Positions 46,181 to 58,280 of a DNA stretch of 64,000 bases are shown here, in pieces. Position numbers and translations under genes: made by a program. The DNA is taken from NCBI GenBank assembly GCA_936450465.1, contig OW388304.1:15047061-15111060 (forward strand). Reading direction: 5' to 3'. Position 1 is the first letter of the stretch. Every line of letters starts with the position of its first letter. The DNA comes from Gibbula magus. Lineage: Eukaryota > Mollusca > Gastropoda > Trochida > Trochidae. The notes below the pieces were generated by a model that was given only the letters and a program-made list of their open reading frames with translations, searched no databases and was not told the origin of the DNA.

Positions 46181-46189
46181 GTCCGAACT
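46181..46189 (+). repeat. 9-bp target-site duplication, left copy
   Basis: GTCCGAACT here is repeated exactly at 57235-57243, directly outside both inverted ends. Confidence 0.85.
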
Positions 46190-46255
46190 CATCCTCCACG
46201 CAGGCGGTCTGCGCACCTCGGACTTCCTCCTTCGTTGTGCTTACAGACCCCTGCC
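46190..46255 (+). repeat. Left terminal inverted repeat of the 11-kb transposon
   Basis: It starts CATCCTCCACGCAGGCGG. The conserved blocks TGCGCA (46210-46215) and GCTTACAGACCCCTGCC (46239-46255) match the right end; 23 bp lie between them here against 11 bp on the right. Confidence 0.8.
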
Positions 46256-46508
46256 ACTAGCCGAAATAACTGCACTGCTGGATTTGAGCAGTCAGTGCTT
46301 TTGTTGATCAAAACAAAATAAAATCGATGTTTGATCTTTCAAAAATCTAAACATGTGTAGCAAAGTCTTTATTTGTTATATTTGACCACTGTGTTTGATT
46401 TTGTAGTACTTTTGTTGTCGAACTCTTTGTTTCTTGCGTACGTTCTACGTTGGTAGGTAGTAAAGGGGTTTGCTTGTCAACAACTACACGTGAGCGTTCT
46501 ATTTTGAG

Positions 46509-48971
46509 ATGGACGCTAGACTTGCAAAGGCTGTTGAATCATACGATTCCGAGTTCGTTCTAAAACCAAAACAAGTAGAGGCACTACAGCACGTACTTTC
46601 ATATCCATCTCAAAGGCGTGATCTGATAGTTAATTTACCAGTTGGATACGGAAAGTCCATCGTTTACCAACTTTTGCCGGCTCTTTTACAAGGGAAGGAT
46701 GCTCCGTCTCCGGTAGTAATTGTTCTCTCACCACTGAACGTCATTCAGAAGGTATGAAAACAACAATAAACACAATAGTATAACTTTTTAAAGATAAATC
46801 TAAATTTAATCAGTCCAAATTATATTTTTTTTACTGTGTTTGGTAATTCAAGATGAAAATGGTTATCTGTGGATAGGCCTATATAAATATAATTGTAAGA
46901 TGATCATTTACTATTTTTTGTACCTATGTCAGAATATATCCATATCAGCTCATGTATGCTGTAGATTTTATTTTGCATTGAGGATTCAGCTATCAATTTG
47001 TTTTTATGTAATCTGGTAAAAAAAAAATATTTATAAAAATATGAAATGTTCAATGAACACATCTGAGAGATTTTGTTAATATAAAATATATGTAAATATC
47101 ATATGAGTTTACTGTTTAATTAAAAAGCTGATATTTTAAATTACAGGATCAACTCGCTACCCTGCAACAGCATGGAATCACTGCCTGCCGACTTGACATG
47201 CAAGGTAATCCTGAAGTTGGGGAGGAGGATTCAGCAGCAGCAGCATTCTTTCACATGGATGACAAAGTGTCACTTGAGGTGTGTTTTCACAATATACCAA
47301 TTTACATTTTCATATATATTTATACCAGGTTTTATGAAGCCAAGATGTGATTACAAAAAAAAGAAAAAACAAAGGAACAAATAATTCAAAACCCATAAAA
47401 AAACCCCTTAAATATGTCATTCACTCACTCATAATACTCTACAACATTCATTTATCCATCACAAGTTTTACATTTCTTTTCAAATTCACTAATCTTAGAT
47501 CCGTTCCAATATATTATCAATTGAATGATAATACTTTTAATTATTTTGGGAAATGTGGTAATGTAGGTCTTATCTTTATAAATTTGATATTTCAATAAAA
47601 GTAGTATTGAGTAAAAAGTATCATCTGTATGAAATTTGTTTACCTGATGGAGTATTTCATATATCTGAATTTTGGAAAAGATGAGGAAAGTAGAATAATT
47701 AGTCCTTTACCATATGTTTCAGGATGTAAGGGATGGACATTTCAGTGTCATCTTGTGTCATCCAGAGGCACTGTTGAATAGCAAGACTGGCAAGGATCTC
47801 ATGAAAGATCAAGATTTCCAGTCCAAGGTGGTTGCAGTTGTGATTGATGAGTGTCATATTGCAAGTGAATGGTAGGTTCACTTATTTGTTTCAAAAAACA
47901 TGTTTTGGGTAATAGCAATAATCTTTAAAATAACAAATAACTTAAATGAGTATAATATAACATCTGTATTATAATATCTCTATAATAAGATAATACAATA
48001 CTGGACATCTTTATTTATAGTATGCATATTATATACTGTGTTCATATGATGAAATGTGATTAAAATAATGTGAAGGAAAATATATACTTTATTTTGTTGA
48101 ATTATCTCATTATATTGTATTTTGCAGGGGCAAGGAATTCAGGAAGGCATACAGCAATCTGCACATTCTACCATGTATGTTTCCAACTGTTCCACACATA
48201 GCACTAAGTGGAAGTCTCACCGTTGAGGAACTTAAGAGTTTGCCATCTACCCTAGGATTTAAAAATCCAGTTATAATTGATGAATCCCCTGACAAATCCA
48301 ACATTTTTTTGTCTGTCAAGCATAAGATAGCTGGGAGAGACACTCAAACAATTTATGAGGACATTTTCATGAATGAATGTAATGAGTTACATTCCAATCC
48401 ATCTATATATCCTGTTACACTATTGTTCATTCCACTCTTTTACATGAGTAGAGCTTTGTCTTACCTTAAATATTTGTTTGGTTTTTGTGACATCACCTCA
48501 AGTGTTTATTCTGCTTTGTTTTCTAAGCAAAGCAAGTCAGTTTTTGACATTACAATTAATGAATTGAAAAAGGAAAATCCAAGAATCCGTCTAATTTTAT
48601 CAACATCAGCAATAGGTATGGGGTTTGATCCAGCTGCTGTTACCAGAATCATTCATGCTTCACCACCAAGAAATCTTTCAAAATATTTACAAGAAATTGG
48701 TCGTGCTGGTCGACGGGGTCAGAAAGCGTCTGCTTTACTATATTTTAATAAGTCAGATCTTCGAGCAAATCTCCCAGGAATAAATAATGATATCGTTGAT
48801 TATTGCAATGAAAATGGGTGCTTGAGAAATAACATGCTTCAAGTATTTGGTTTCGAAAAAAATTTTAACATGAAAGATTGTGAATGTTGTAGTAATTGTG
48901 TGAAAAATTGTGATTGTGATGTTTGTTTGGCAAGTTCCTTTGATGAAATAATGTTCAAAAATGAACAGTGA
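46509..48971 (+). CDS. RecQ-type SF2 DNA helicase, transposon-borne, 4 exons, 455 aa
   Basis: Exons 46509-46751, 47147-47278, 47723-47871 and 48128-48971 join in frame with GT/AG introns. Residues: Walker A LPVGYGKS (43-50); DECH box (167-170) followed by SEWGKEFRKAY, the RecQ-specific stretch after motif II; SGS (202-204) at motif III; TLLFIP; motif V STSAIGMGFD; motif VI QEIGRAGRRGQ (363-373); and a C-terminal Cys cluster CECCSNCVKNCDC (~426-437) like the RecQ zinc-binding module. Winged-helix and HRDC domains are absent, so it is a short core helicase. AATAAA lies at 48983-48988, 12 bp after the stop. It likely unwinds DNA during transposition of the surrounding element. A host RecQ is unlikely given the TIRs and partner gene. 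Confidence 0.88.
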
Positions 48972-49874
48972 ATGAAACTCTGAATAAAACCAGGTAATAT
49001 AGATTTCAAGTTCATATATATACATTTCATATGACATTGTTGAGAGAGATGACAGAGATACTAGTAGTCTTAAGGTATAAACATAAAGTAGACTGATCAA
49101 TGAGACTGTAGCATTTATGGATGCTTCAATCAATATCAAGTAGATAGATTGACACATAAATTTTACATCATCTCAAATTATAATATATATCCTTTGTTAA
49201 GAAGTATAACAATACCTTAGTATCTTTCTAAGCCAGTGTTTTATATAATATTTCTTATGTCAGATCAGATCTCCCTTCAATTAGTGAAGATGTTGTCTGT
49301 TATTGTAGTGGTATTGGATGTTTGACAGCTGTTGATAGCTAGAGAGATGAAAGCATTCTGTCATGTGTAAGAACTTAAAGGAAAACAACACAGTTGTTTA
49401 AGATATCATATTTCAGCATTTATTTTGTCAGATGATCAACAATGTCTAAATATAAGTTAATTTAAATGCAATTAAAATATCCTGTTTACAAATCATTATG
49501 TTTTTATTTCATCAGATCAGATGTTTACATTTACACTTTCATGATTATACATATGAATACAGTTGTCATTGTGTCAAACAATGTAATAAAACTTGGTGCA
49601 ATTTTACTATCAACATATTTATTGAAATAAATACTTTGAGTGTTAAGCTATGGGTAGGATTTCATTATCTGATATATAGAGAAACAGGCTTTTGAAGCTT
49701 TACAGCTTTTGACTAACACAACCTGGAGGAGAAAACTTACCTAAATATTTCTAGTAAGTAACTTTAATCATTTGTTTACCTTTGCAAAACCACTTTTCAA
49801 CATGGTTAAAATTTCCATCATTTCAGGAACACAATTATATTAGAATTGTCCATATTTAGACATCCAAGATGCAA

Positions 49875-49915
49875 AATACAGAGCCATGGGCTATGCAGCT
49901 GATTAGGATAATATT
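49875..49915 (+). repeat. Fragment of a core-repeat element end
   Basis: CAGAGCCATGGGCTATGCAG followed by CTGATTAGGATA resembles the AGAGCC-hairpin end of copies A, B and D. Nothing further of the element is recognisable. Confidence 0.4.
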
Positions 49916-50712
49916 AATAATTTGATGTTGCTGGTTCTTGAGAAGTACCTTAAAGATTTCATGTAAATATTCTTCTGTTTCAAAACAGGTTATTCATATG
50001 CCTGGATTTTCCAAAACAGCAGAAATGTCAATATTTTATATCAAAGTTCAAACAAAGCTGTCTTGGTTTAGATATACAAGTACAAAAGCATCATTATAGT
50101 AACATCATTGTATTTGAACATTTTCCTTATATTTACAGGAGTAAATTCTGATAGACAATAGTTCTTTCCATTACAGTATAACTAACCAATTATTGCATTT
50201 TCATTATATTGATCATCAAGTGTTGGTATTTTTGTTGTTAATGCTGAAATATTATTATAAACCATTTATGTCATGAAGAAGGAAATATTAATTACCATGA
50301 ATGTTGTCATGGAGGAATATTCACTGTCATAATCTGTGAACACTATCAAAGAGAACAATGAAGCCCATAATATACAGCTTCTAACCTGTATGCATATATG
50401 CAAAGCAGCATATCTGTAGTTTCTCATGAAACTGACAAACAAAATTTCTAATAAACACATGTTTTTGATAATCATTTGTTTTTGTGTTCATTCATCGATA
50501 TTTTTAGTGACATATTGATAACCGTTCAGAGTAAACTTTTCTCTATTTTACTGCTTAATAGATGACTGTAATAATATCATATTTCTTAATTGTCTGACAT
50601 GTGTACTACTTTTTCATACGACATTTAAAATGAATAAATGCACAAACTTATTTACAGTGTATCCAACAAAGACATGAAATGGTATCATCACATCAAATGT
50701 TTTCTTAACAAG

Positions 50713-51298
50713 CATAAAAGTGAGCGTGGCTCGCTAATACCCCCGACCCTTCATGTGTAGGTAATCTCTATGTATCATAAAATAAGTTTGACATGATTTC
50801 ATGTAGTTCCATCAGATTATATATTTGAATAATGTATAATGTAATTATCAGTGTTGAATCTAAAACATATCTGTCTCACCGTCATCTCAAAGGAAGGAGG
50901 ATTTAAGGAAAATTAGTAGGTGAGAATAGGAAATGATCACCTTAAAATTGCTTATATTTCTGTACTTCACCTCTCTAGTATATTACTATTATGGACTCTC
51001 AAGTGCATGATAAACATGCTTTCGATTTGTTTAGATATTCTAGTAGCAACAAATTAGTTCAATAACATAAGAAAATTACCTTTACAATGATTAATATTGA
51101 TTCACCAAGTATGATAAAAACATTTATCCAAAGATGAGGGAAGGTACGCACTATCAACAATTACAACTGATCGCAGGTCGCCATGACCACACATATCTTA
51201 TAATGTTAAACAATGCGTCCTCCACACTCAATCTCCAGAAAAAATAATAAAAATGAATACATTTTTAAGCATATGCTACTTCTTGCTATGTCCATAGG

Positions 51299-51329
<31 letters not shown>

Positions 51330-51555
51330 TGGGGTAACTTACATGTAATAAAGGTGTTAATCTGAAAATAATAATGCTTGTCACACACATTTTTTAGGGG
51401 GATCGAGACAAAATGTACAAACTTTGATCCCCTAGGTGCAAGGAACCTCCCTACAAACTTTTAATCATTTGGACAAAAAATGTTTATGGATGAATAGACA
51501 GATGGAATCCTTGGTATTAATATATACCCCTGGACCGTTGGTCTGGGGTATAAAA
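50713..51555 (+). mobile_element. ATACCCCC-hairpin repeat inserted between the two transposon genes
   Basis: It starts with GAGC-gtg-GCTC and TAATACCCCCGACCC. It ends with ATACCCC-tggaccgttggtct-GGGGTAT (51525-51551). The body has no coding sequence and contains a ~30-bp G run (51301-51330). It lies ~80 bp beyond the stop codon of the minus-strand transposase gene, so it may have displaced that gene's polyadenylation region; no AATAAA is visible there on the minus strand. Confidence 0.6.
51301..51330 (+). repeat. Poly-G tract
   Basis: Nearly uninterrupted run of about 30 G, apt to form G-quadruplexes and prone to sequencing length error. Confidence 0.8.
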
Positions 51556-51635
51556 AATGGCTTATAAAAAGATATATCTTTGACTCGCACATCATGATAA
51601 ATACTGTACCACAATTCAAACAATTTTTTAAACAG

Positions 51636-54600
51636 TTATATTGGAACGTATCCCACCAGAGCTTCATTTTCAACATCATCCTCGTGGACATGAACAGTTT
51701 GTCCCCATGTCAGTCTTTGCAAAATATGAGAGATTCTTGCTGATAGTCTTGTTTTAGTGAATTTAGCAAAGGGGGCCTGGGTAGACACATGAAAACCATC
51801 ACACTTTCTCCCAGAAGTGAATCTGAAAGGCCTGACTCTTCTCAATGTTGTTTTAATGATGTCTGAATCTGCTGTGGATATTCTGTTACAGTGTCTGTTT
51901 GATTTGGGTGAAATTCCCAGTGATGATGATACATGTTCAGTCACAGTACAAATTCCGTGTGCAGCAGATGTGGCACGCAAGATGGCCTTGTCCGTCTTAT
52001 TTGCACCAAGTTGTTTGATTAGCTTTTTCTGATTTCTGACAGAATGTTCTTGGGCCAAATCAGCTTCAACACTATTGCCACATCCACCTTTAAGGTTGAC
52101 AAATGCACAATCTAGCATTCTAGACCTCTGAAGAGGGGACAGGCATAAAGACTGTCGAACAAAGAGAATGTTTTCAACCATATATTTGCTGAGATGGGAA
52201 TGTGAAAAGAAGAATGGGATGTTGTATTTGGCATTGATAATACATCTCTCCCCATCAGCCTCCTTGGCAGTGTCATCCAACTGCATGAGATGCAAACCCC
52301 AATGGCAAACATTCATGAAGTAGTTGTATACTTCATCAACTTCTTCCTCTGGGTGGTCATCAGAAGGCTCCTGAACATAGCCATATGTCTTGATGATGTC
52401 ACTTAACACTTTCCTTGTTGTGGCTTCTTTGGCTTCTTTTGTTTTGTATGTCATTTCACTGATTTCGTTTTTTTCCAAATATTCCAGTGCTTGCTCCTTG
52501 ATCAGATGTTTAGTCAGTGAAATCAACAGATCATGATGAGCTTGAAAATTTGTCTTTACTTTACCAGTGACGGCACCAAGTTGAAGAATAACTTTCAAAT
52601 TGTAGAGAGTTCCTTGCTGTCTGAACGTTGAGCTTTTGTACAGTGACTTGTAAGCTTTCTGAAAATCAAATTTAGAAAGATATAGACAATAATATAATTA
52701 TATTAGTATCATGGACATATTTTTGGCACACTTCCTGTTATAAGTAAGACTCACTTATTACTACCCTAGTGTAAGGACCAACATGTTGCTTATTTTCATT
52801 TGTACTTCCTTAGGGTTTCCATATAAGCAGCCAAATACTCAGCTAATCCAAAACTATCTACCGAAGCAAAGAAATGCTATAATGTCAAGGTCCTTGAAAA
52901 GTGCAACATATGATTATTGAAAAAGAGAATAAATATTTTTACTAAATATTAATAATCGGTAAAATTGGTACACAAAATTCATAGAAATTTTCATTCTGGA
53001 GAATAGCATGCAAATATGTTTTATTTACCTCAAGAAAATCTTGCTTGTTGTGCCACCATTCACAAACAATTGGTTGAAGATGCTCCAACTTTGAGGTGGC
53101 GTCAGGAGACAGGCAACGGAGTTCCTTTGCTTCTTGTAATCTTACTCTCGTCAACTGATCACCACCTACAGCAACTTGCAATTCTTCCAGTGCCTGTATG
53201 TTTCCTTAAAAAAAAAAGCTCATCTGATTGTTGATTGTTTAAAATTTAAATTTGAGATTTTTACAAATTAGGATCTTTGTTGTTTTTTTAACCATTAAAG
53301 ATACCAATTTGGTTGATAGCACATTTTAATGCAGATATATCATTATTTTAAGGGCAATAATGTTCATGCATGCATATGTTATAGTTTATGTTTGACAGTT
53401 AGTTGAACATTTTAATTTTTCGAGAATAATCATTTCTTCCAAAATAAATAATAATACCAATTCATGTGTCAAATAAAAGAAATTTCCATTTTTTATTATC
53501 AATCACTGACCATGTGAAGTTCTGAAGATGTTCTGAAGTTGTTCCTCATATGTGTCCATGATATCCAGACAATCCTCATGTTTGGCCTCATTCTTGAACT
53601 GGAGTGGAAGTTGAAAGACTTGAGATTTTCGGGATGCATCACCGTAGGTACCATGACGAATGTGAGTTGGTATGAACTTCTTCATCCATTGAAATTCTGG
53701 GATTTCCTGAATTTATCAAATGTGTTAATTAGAATTAACTCATTTCAGTTTTAATTATGACAATTATTCACCATTGTTAAGGATAGTCTTGTTAAGTGTA
53801 AATATACATATTAAAATTAGAGCATTGGCTCTGTAGCTCATCTGGAATAAGGTTGAGGACTTGCTGGTGAGTTATTGTTTAAAACTGCTTAAATCAGATC
53901 AGAGATTTATTTTATTCAATTATGCAATTATAACTGCTGGATAAGGTAAGTCTACACAAGAACAATGGATCTAGACTAGTGACTTTCATTAAGGTCTGAT
54001 GAGCTAAAATTGCCTCTATATATGCTAAAGACAAATCATTTTACTGAGAGAATTCTGCCAATGAGAATGCTATATGCGTTTGTCAGCTTGGATCTATCAT
54101 CTTCTGATAGGAACATATCCTCTGTCTTGGGGATGTAACCATTCGGAGTATTGTCCATATCGGGTCGTGTTGACTTGCAGAAGATGATATTGCTGGCAAA
54201 TAGGTGGAGATCTCTGTGTTGCCTATCTGAAGCTTGATGTGCAGTCCGGACAAATACATCAAGATTATCTCCTGAAAGAAAAGAACATAAGATACATGGT
54301 CTTTAACATTCCAAAATAGAAATTTGTAGATAATGTTAATATTTGACAGCAGCTTTTCAATAAGTACTTAAGGTTACACATTTAAATATACACATGATTC
54401 CACTACCATAATGAGCTACACATTCAGATATCATTTTGTGACACACTCTTTAACTTCTAAAATAGTAATGTTAAGAAAGAAATACCTGTGATCTTGATAA
54501 GAGGGTTTTCCTTCAAAATGCCAATAATGCTGTCATTGCATTTGAGTCCAAAGTCATCCTGCATCGTCAGTTTAGTTGTGGGGCTCATCATAAGGCCAAG

Positions 54601-57108
54601 GCGGTTCAGAACAGTCAGTGCCTGAGGTAAGATGCAATTATTTAATATAAGGATACGAAAATTGTTTTGCATATGTATAAATATTACAACAATTATTATT
54701 ATAACAAACTGCTTTCAATATCATATAAAGTTCAGTACCAATTTTAATGTTTAAACATTAATGTAAATTTGTGAGATATATGTGCAAACATGCGTGAGAA
54801 AGAAGCATAGGTTAAAAGGAAATGATGTGATTATATGCCTCTGGTTGGAATTGAACCAACGTCTTAAGACTACCATTCAAAGACTTCTTTCACATCCAGG
54901 AGAAGTGAAGCTTGGGTTAGAACACAGCAATAGAGTGCCAGACTCTACCATGACATACAGATAATTTAGGTCATTTAAGTAAAAAATGTGCCAAAAAGTA
55001 AATTCATTGCAATACCAATTTCTCTTTCGATTTATCATTTTGAGTCATGGAACAGTAAAAGGAAATGTACTGTGTATGTTTTTAGAGTTTTATTCATATA
55101 ACATATAAAGTTTTATCCATAAAAACATCAATTCGTTATTGTATTTCACTATTCCTCAACGATTAATCAGTTAGCCCAAGGCTAGTGAAAAAAGGTTTTG
55201 GCAAGTAAAATGTATTATTGACCCCTGAATCAGATTTTGAATCTGCTTTTACATCAATGTAAACACAGTACATTTATGGAGTAACAGCAGCAGCAGTATA
55301 GAACAGAGAAGACAGGGTTAAGAAGAGTTTGACATGCAAGCTACATGCTATGTTAGAAATAAGAAATAAGATGAATATACAGATATTAATATATGATAGT
55401 ATGTAATTAGTCTTACACTCAGACTATGAAAAAAGTATTTATCCTCAAAATATCACCATTTTATTAAATATTGAAAAGGAGACTGTAAGAAATGGTATTT
55501 TGTATAAAAAAAGGCTCCTTTTCAATTTTTGTTTGTTTTTTGTACAGTCTAAGTGTTAGACTAGTATGTAATAAACAATTATTTTTCTTTTACATAAGAA
55601 TCAAATCTCTCACCTTGTTAAAGGAATAATACAAGCTAGTCATAAGTGTCATAATTACATTGTATTAGCTTTAATGTCATTACCACTTCCTTAACGTTTT
55701 ATCTGAAATAGAGAAATATCATCATCATCATCATCATCATCATTCAAAATTTAATGTCAACGTAAAGAATCTGAAATTCAACAGAAATGCATGGTTAAAT
55801 GTTCACATACTGAATCATCAATATTTCCCTCCAAAGCAATACATGTCGTCATCTTATGCCATGCAGACAGCATAGGGTTGCGGCTCTTCATTAGCATAGA
55901 ATAGGCTGATGCCATCACTGCAATATGATTCTTGTCCAGAGTCAATCTCGGACTAATAGCAATAGCTCGAAATATCTGTACAAGAAATGGAACTCTGAAA
56001 AAAATTAACAAAATTGTTTACAAAATTTAAATCCAATTACTACCAGAAGTTACAAATCCTCAAAAAACAACCAATACTCAGGTTCAGCAGCTTCTCTGTA
56101 AATACCTAATTTTATTGGAATGTCATTCACGGTGGCATTATCGCTGAATGAATGTATATAATTTACAAATATTATTATTTCAAGTATGCTGTACGAATAT
56201 TACTTATCATGAATACTATCGCCTTGTTCTCAATGGTATTATCTTAAATGTTTCAACAAAACATGGTTTCATTTTCTATCAACTTTCATCAAAATTATTT
56301 TTGTAATTCAATAGTGGTATGATATGCTGACATGTTGTATGCACCTTTCTTTCATTTCTTTATAAATTTCTCTGATGATGTCATCACATTCAGTGAGACG
56401 GTCCAAGTTGTTGCATTGCCACAGGACTGATGCAAACGGCGCTGTTTTTGACCCCAAAGAATTTACTTCATGGACAAAGGCATCCAACATTCTATATTTC
56501 ACCTCTTTTAACAGAATATTGTGTTTCAAAATAAGTATTGATGCCCCTTCATAATCCCCTCTGGACATACATGAAACCAGATTAGAATCAACCCGTGACT
56601 GATTATCTTGTGTGACTGTACTAGACACCTGAGATGCAGTCGTCTCGATAGCATGATGATATTCGCAGTCTTCTTTAACCATATAATCATGGTCAAGGGA
56701 ACGCCTCACTTTCTTACCTGGTCCTAAATGTACATTTTCATAACCATCTAAATCTAAATCTACATGAACACTTGATACACCTTCTGTTGCCAATGGACTT
56801 GAAGCCTCTCTTTTACTGCTTTCATTAACTTTCAATTCATTACCACAACTTGTTAATCCATTAATAATTGTATCCCTAAACTCCCAAGCCTTCTCAAGTT
56901 TATGATTGCAGTTCCGACACAGTCGCCCCGTCTCGATCAGAGTTGTCGGGATGTCCCCACCACAAATCCAAGAAAGTTTTTCACTTAATTTTCCCGTAGC
57001 TGCCTTCTTGCCATTTAACAAAAAATAAGTACCAGTTTTTGAGGAACTTTTACAAGCAAAACAAAAAATAGGGAAAAAAACTGCCGGCGTTAATGTAGGG
57101 GATGACAT
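51636..57108 (-). CDS. DUF6589-type putative transposase with N-terminal zinc motif, 7 exons, 901 aa
   Basis: Exons 56345-57108, 55811-55994, 54486-54621, 54045-54271, 53511-53706, 53029-53204 and 51636-52658 total 2706 nt and stay open. The first donor is a weak GTGCAT; the others are ordinary. The N-terminus has FCFAC (Cys 16, 19) and LCRNC (Cys 64, 67), a ZAD-like zinc motif that probably binds DNA. The middle has GDNLDVFVR (362-370) with HLHLFASNIIF, and GGDQLTRVR (516-524), followed by KSLYKSSTFRQQGTLYNLK; these are the signature blocks of DUF6589 proteins as I know them. Asp 363 and Asp 518 are the candidate catalytic acids of an RNase H-like transposase fold; a third acid was not assigned. 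The gene converges on the helicase gene inside one TIR pair. An intron (53707-54044) holds a repeat insertion. Confidence 0.82.
53815..54010 (-). mobile_element. 195-bp internally deleted core-repeat element in a transposase intron
   Basis: It begins AGAGC-att-GGCTCTGTAGCTCATC and ends AAGGTCTGATGAGCTAAAA, the two termini of copies A and B, with only ~140 bp of unrelated sequence between and no core. It lies wholly in the intron between exons 4 and 5 of the DUF6589 gene, 34 bp from the exon 4 donor. Confidence 0.6.
55718..55743 (+). repeat. (ATC)n microsatellite
   Basis: About eight ATC units in the first large intron region of the DUF6589 gene. Confidence 0.9.
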
Positions 57109-57181
57109 TGCGTCGCCATGTTGTTTACAATGTACCTCTGAGGTGAAGGTCGTCGGTCAAAGGTTAACGGCAGAAGTTCCC

Positions 57182-57234
57182 GGCAGGGGTGTGTAAGCTT
57201 GACTTGACATGCGCACGCCGCTGCTTGGAGGATG
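57182..57234 (-). repeat. Right terminal inverted repeat of the 11-kb transposon
   Basis: Reverse-complemented, it begins CATCCTCCAAGCAGCGGC, then TGCGCA and GCTTACACACCCCTGCC, matching the left end block by block. It lies ~75 bp upstream of the transposase start codon. Confidence 0.8.
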
Positions 57235-57243
57235 GTCCGAACT
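57235..57243 (+). repeat. 9-bp target-site duplication, right copy
   Basis: GTCCGAACT, identical to 46181-46189. Confidence 0.85.
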
Positions 57244-57919
57244 AGTGAATGTTACTATAAATAGCAAAATTGTAACATCGTGTATACGACTTGTTTAGCG
57301 ATATTCCCAGCTATAATAAGCGGGCAGACAAACATTCTTCCGACAGGAAAATCACCGTTTTGCTAAGGGAACGCGAAAGTAAGACTAAAACAAAGTTTTA
57401 AAATGTTATTAGCTGCGAATCATCCCATCAGTTATCAACATGTACTTGCCTCGAACGATTCACACAAGAGTGCTCTTCCCTTGAGCCGCGGCCAGCCTTA
57501 ATTGTTACAAGTATGAAGACAGTAGTGCACAAAACGGGAGATATCGTTAGCGGAAATGTGCAAGATGGGATGAAATAAAAACAAATACATGTATATAACT
57601 ATAGCGACGAAACCACATGACCTACAAATTCGTCGTGGTGTACTATTAGCTGCTATTTATATTGTGTTTCAAGTCTATATGTGTATTTTGAAATTTTGAA
57701 ATTGAAATTTAAAAAAAATTGGAACTCTTAATATTTCTCATTTTATATTCTTCCTGTGATAAGAACTGACTGTTCGCGATCGATATCATTATTATCTTTG
57801 ATTCGTATGTAATTAGCACCGCTCTATTATGTACATATCAACTACCCATTTCATCACTACAGAAAACATTTCTCAGTCAATGTATACGAAGTAATTGAGT
57901 AGCATTATAAATGTTGCAT

Positions 57920-58280
57920 CCAGTTGTTTGTTTCCTGATTGTCTGTGTTCATTGATACATACGGTATACATGGAATTTGAACAGAACCAGTAAAGCTTAT
58001 AGGTACTTTTATCTTTTATCTGTTGGAATGAATAAATAGTTCAAACACGAACCAAATTGATGAATAAATAAACATAACTAATAAATAGTGTCATGTTGTC
58101 CTAGCATGTTTCCTGGTTGTCTGTTTTCATTGATACATACATGGAATTTGAACAAAATCAGTAAAGCTTATATCTTTTATCTGTTGGAATGAATAAATAG
58201 TTCAAACAAAAACGAAATTGATGAACAGATTGACATAATGAATGTATAGTGTCATTGAATGCGGCCCTAGCATGTAAAGC
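57920..58280 (+). repeat. Two tandem units of ~180 bp
   Basis: The order TTTCCTG(A/G)TTGTCTGT, TCATTGATACATAC, ATGGAATTTGAACA, TATCTTTTATCTGTTGGAAT, GAATAAATAGTTCAAACA occurs at about 57929 and again at 58109. Differences are a few substitutions and small indels. No coding content. Confidence 0.75.

Larger units (their letters stand above)
46190..57234. mobile_element. 11-kb autonomous DNA transposon: RecQ helicase + DUF6589 transposase
   Basis: The left end (46190-46255) and right end (57182-57234, inverted) both begin CATCCTCCA(C/A)GCAG. They share TGCGCA and GCTTACA.ACCCCTGCC further in, with a 12-bp length difference between blocks. GTCCGAACT flanks both sides perfectly. Between them lie two convergent genes, a 4-exon RecQ-type helicase (+) and a 7-exon DUF6589-type gene (-), both in frame throughout. 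The helicase plus transposase pairing and 9-bp duplication best fit the Academ superfamily, AcademH lineage (known in animals and fungi), as I recall it; not verified. Identical duplications and open frames suggest recent insertion, but the ends differ from each other. Smaller repeats have inserted at 49875, 50713 and 53815. Confidence 0.85.

Noticed and set aside
46509..48971. Host RecQ (WRN/BLM/RECQL) orthologue
   Set aside because: Only a core helicase, inside a TIR pair with a 9-bp duplication and next to a transposase-like gene; no RQC or HRDC domain.
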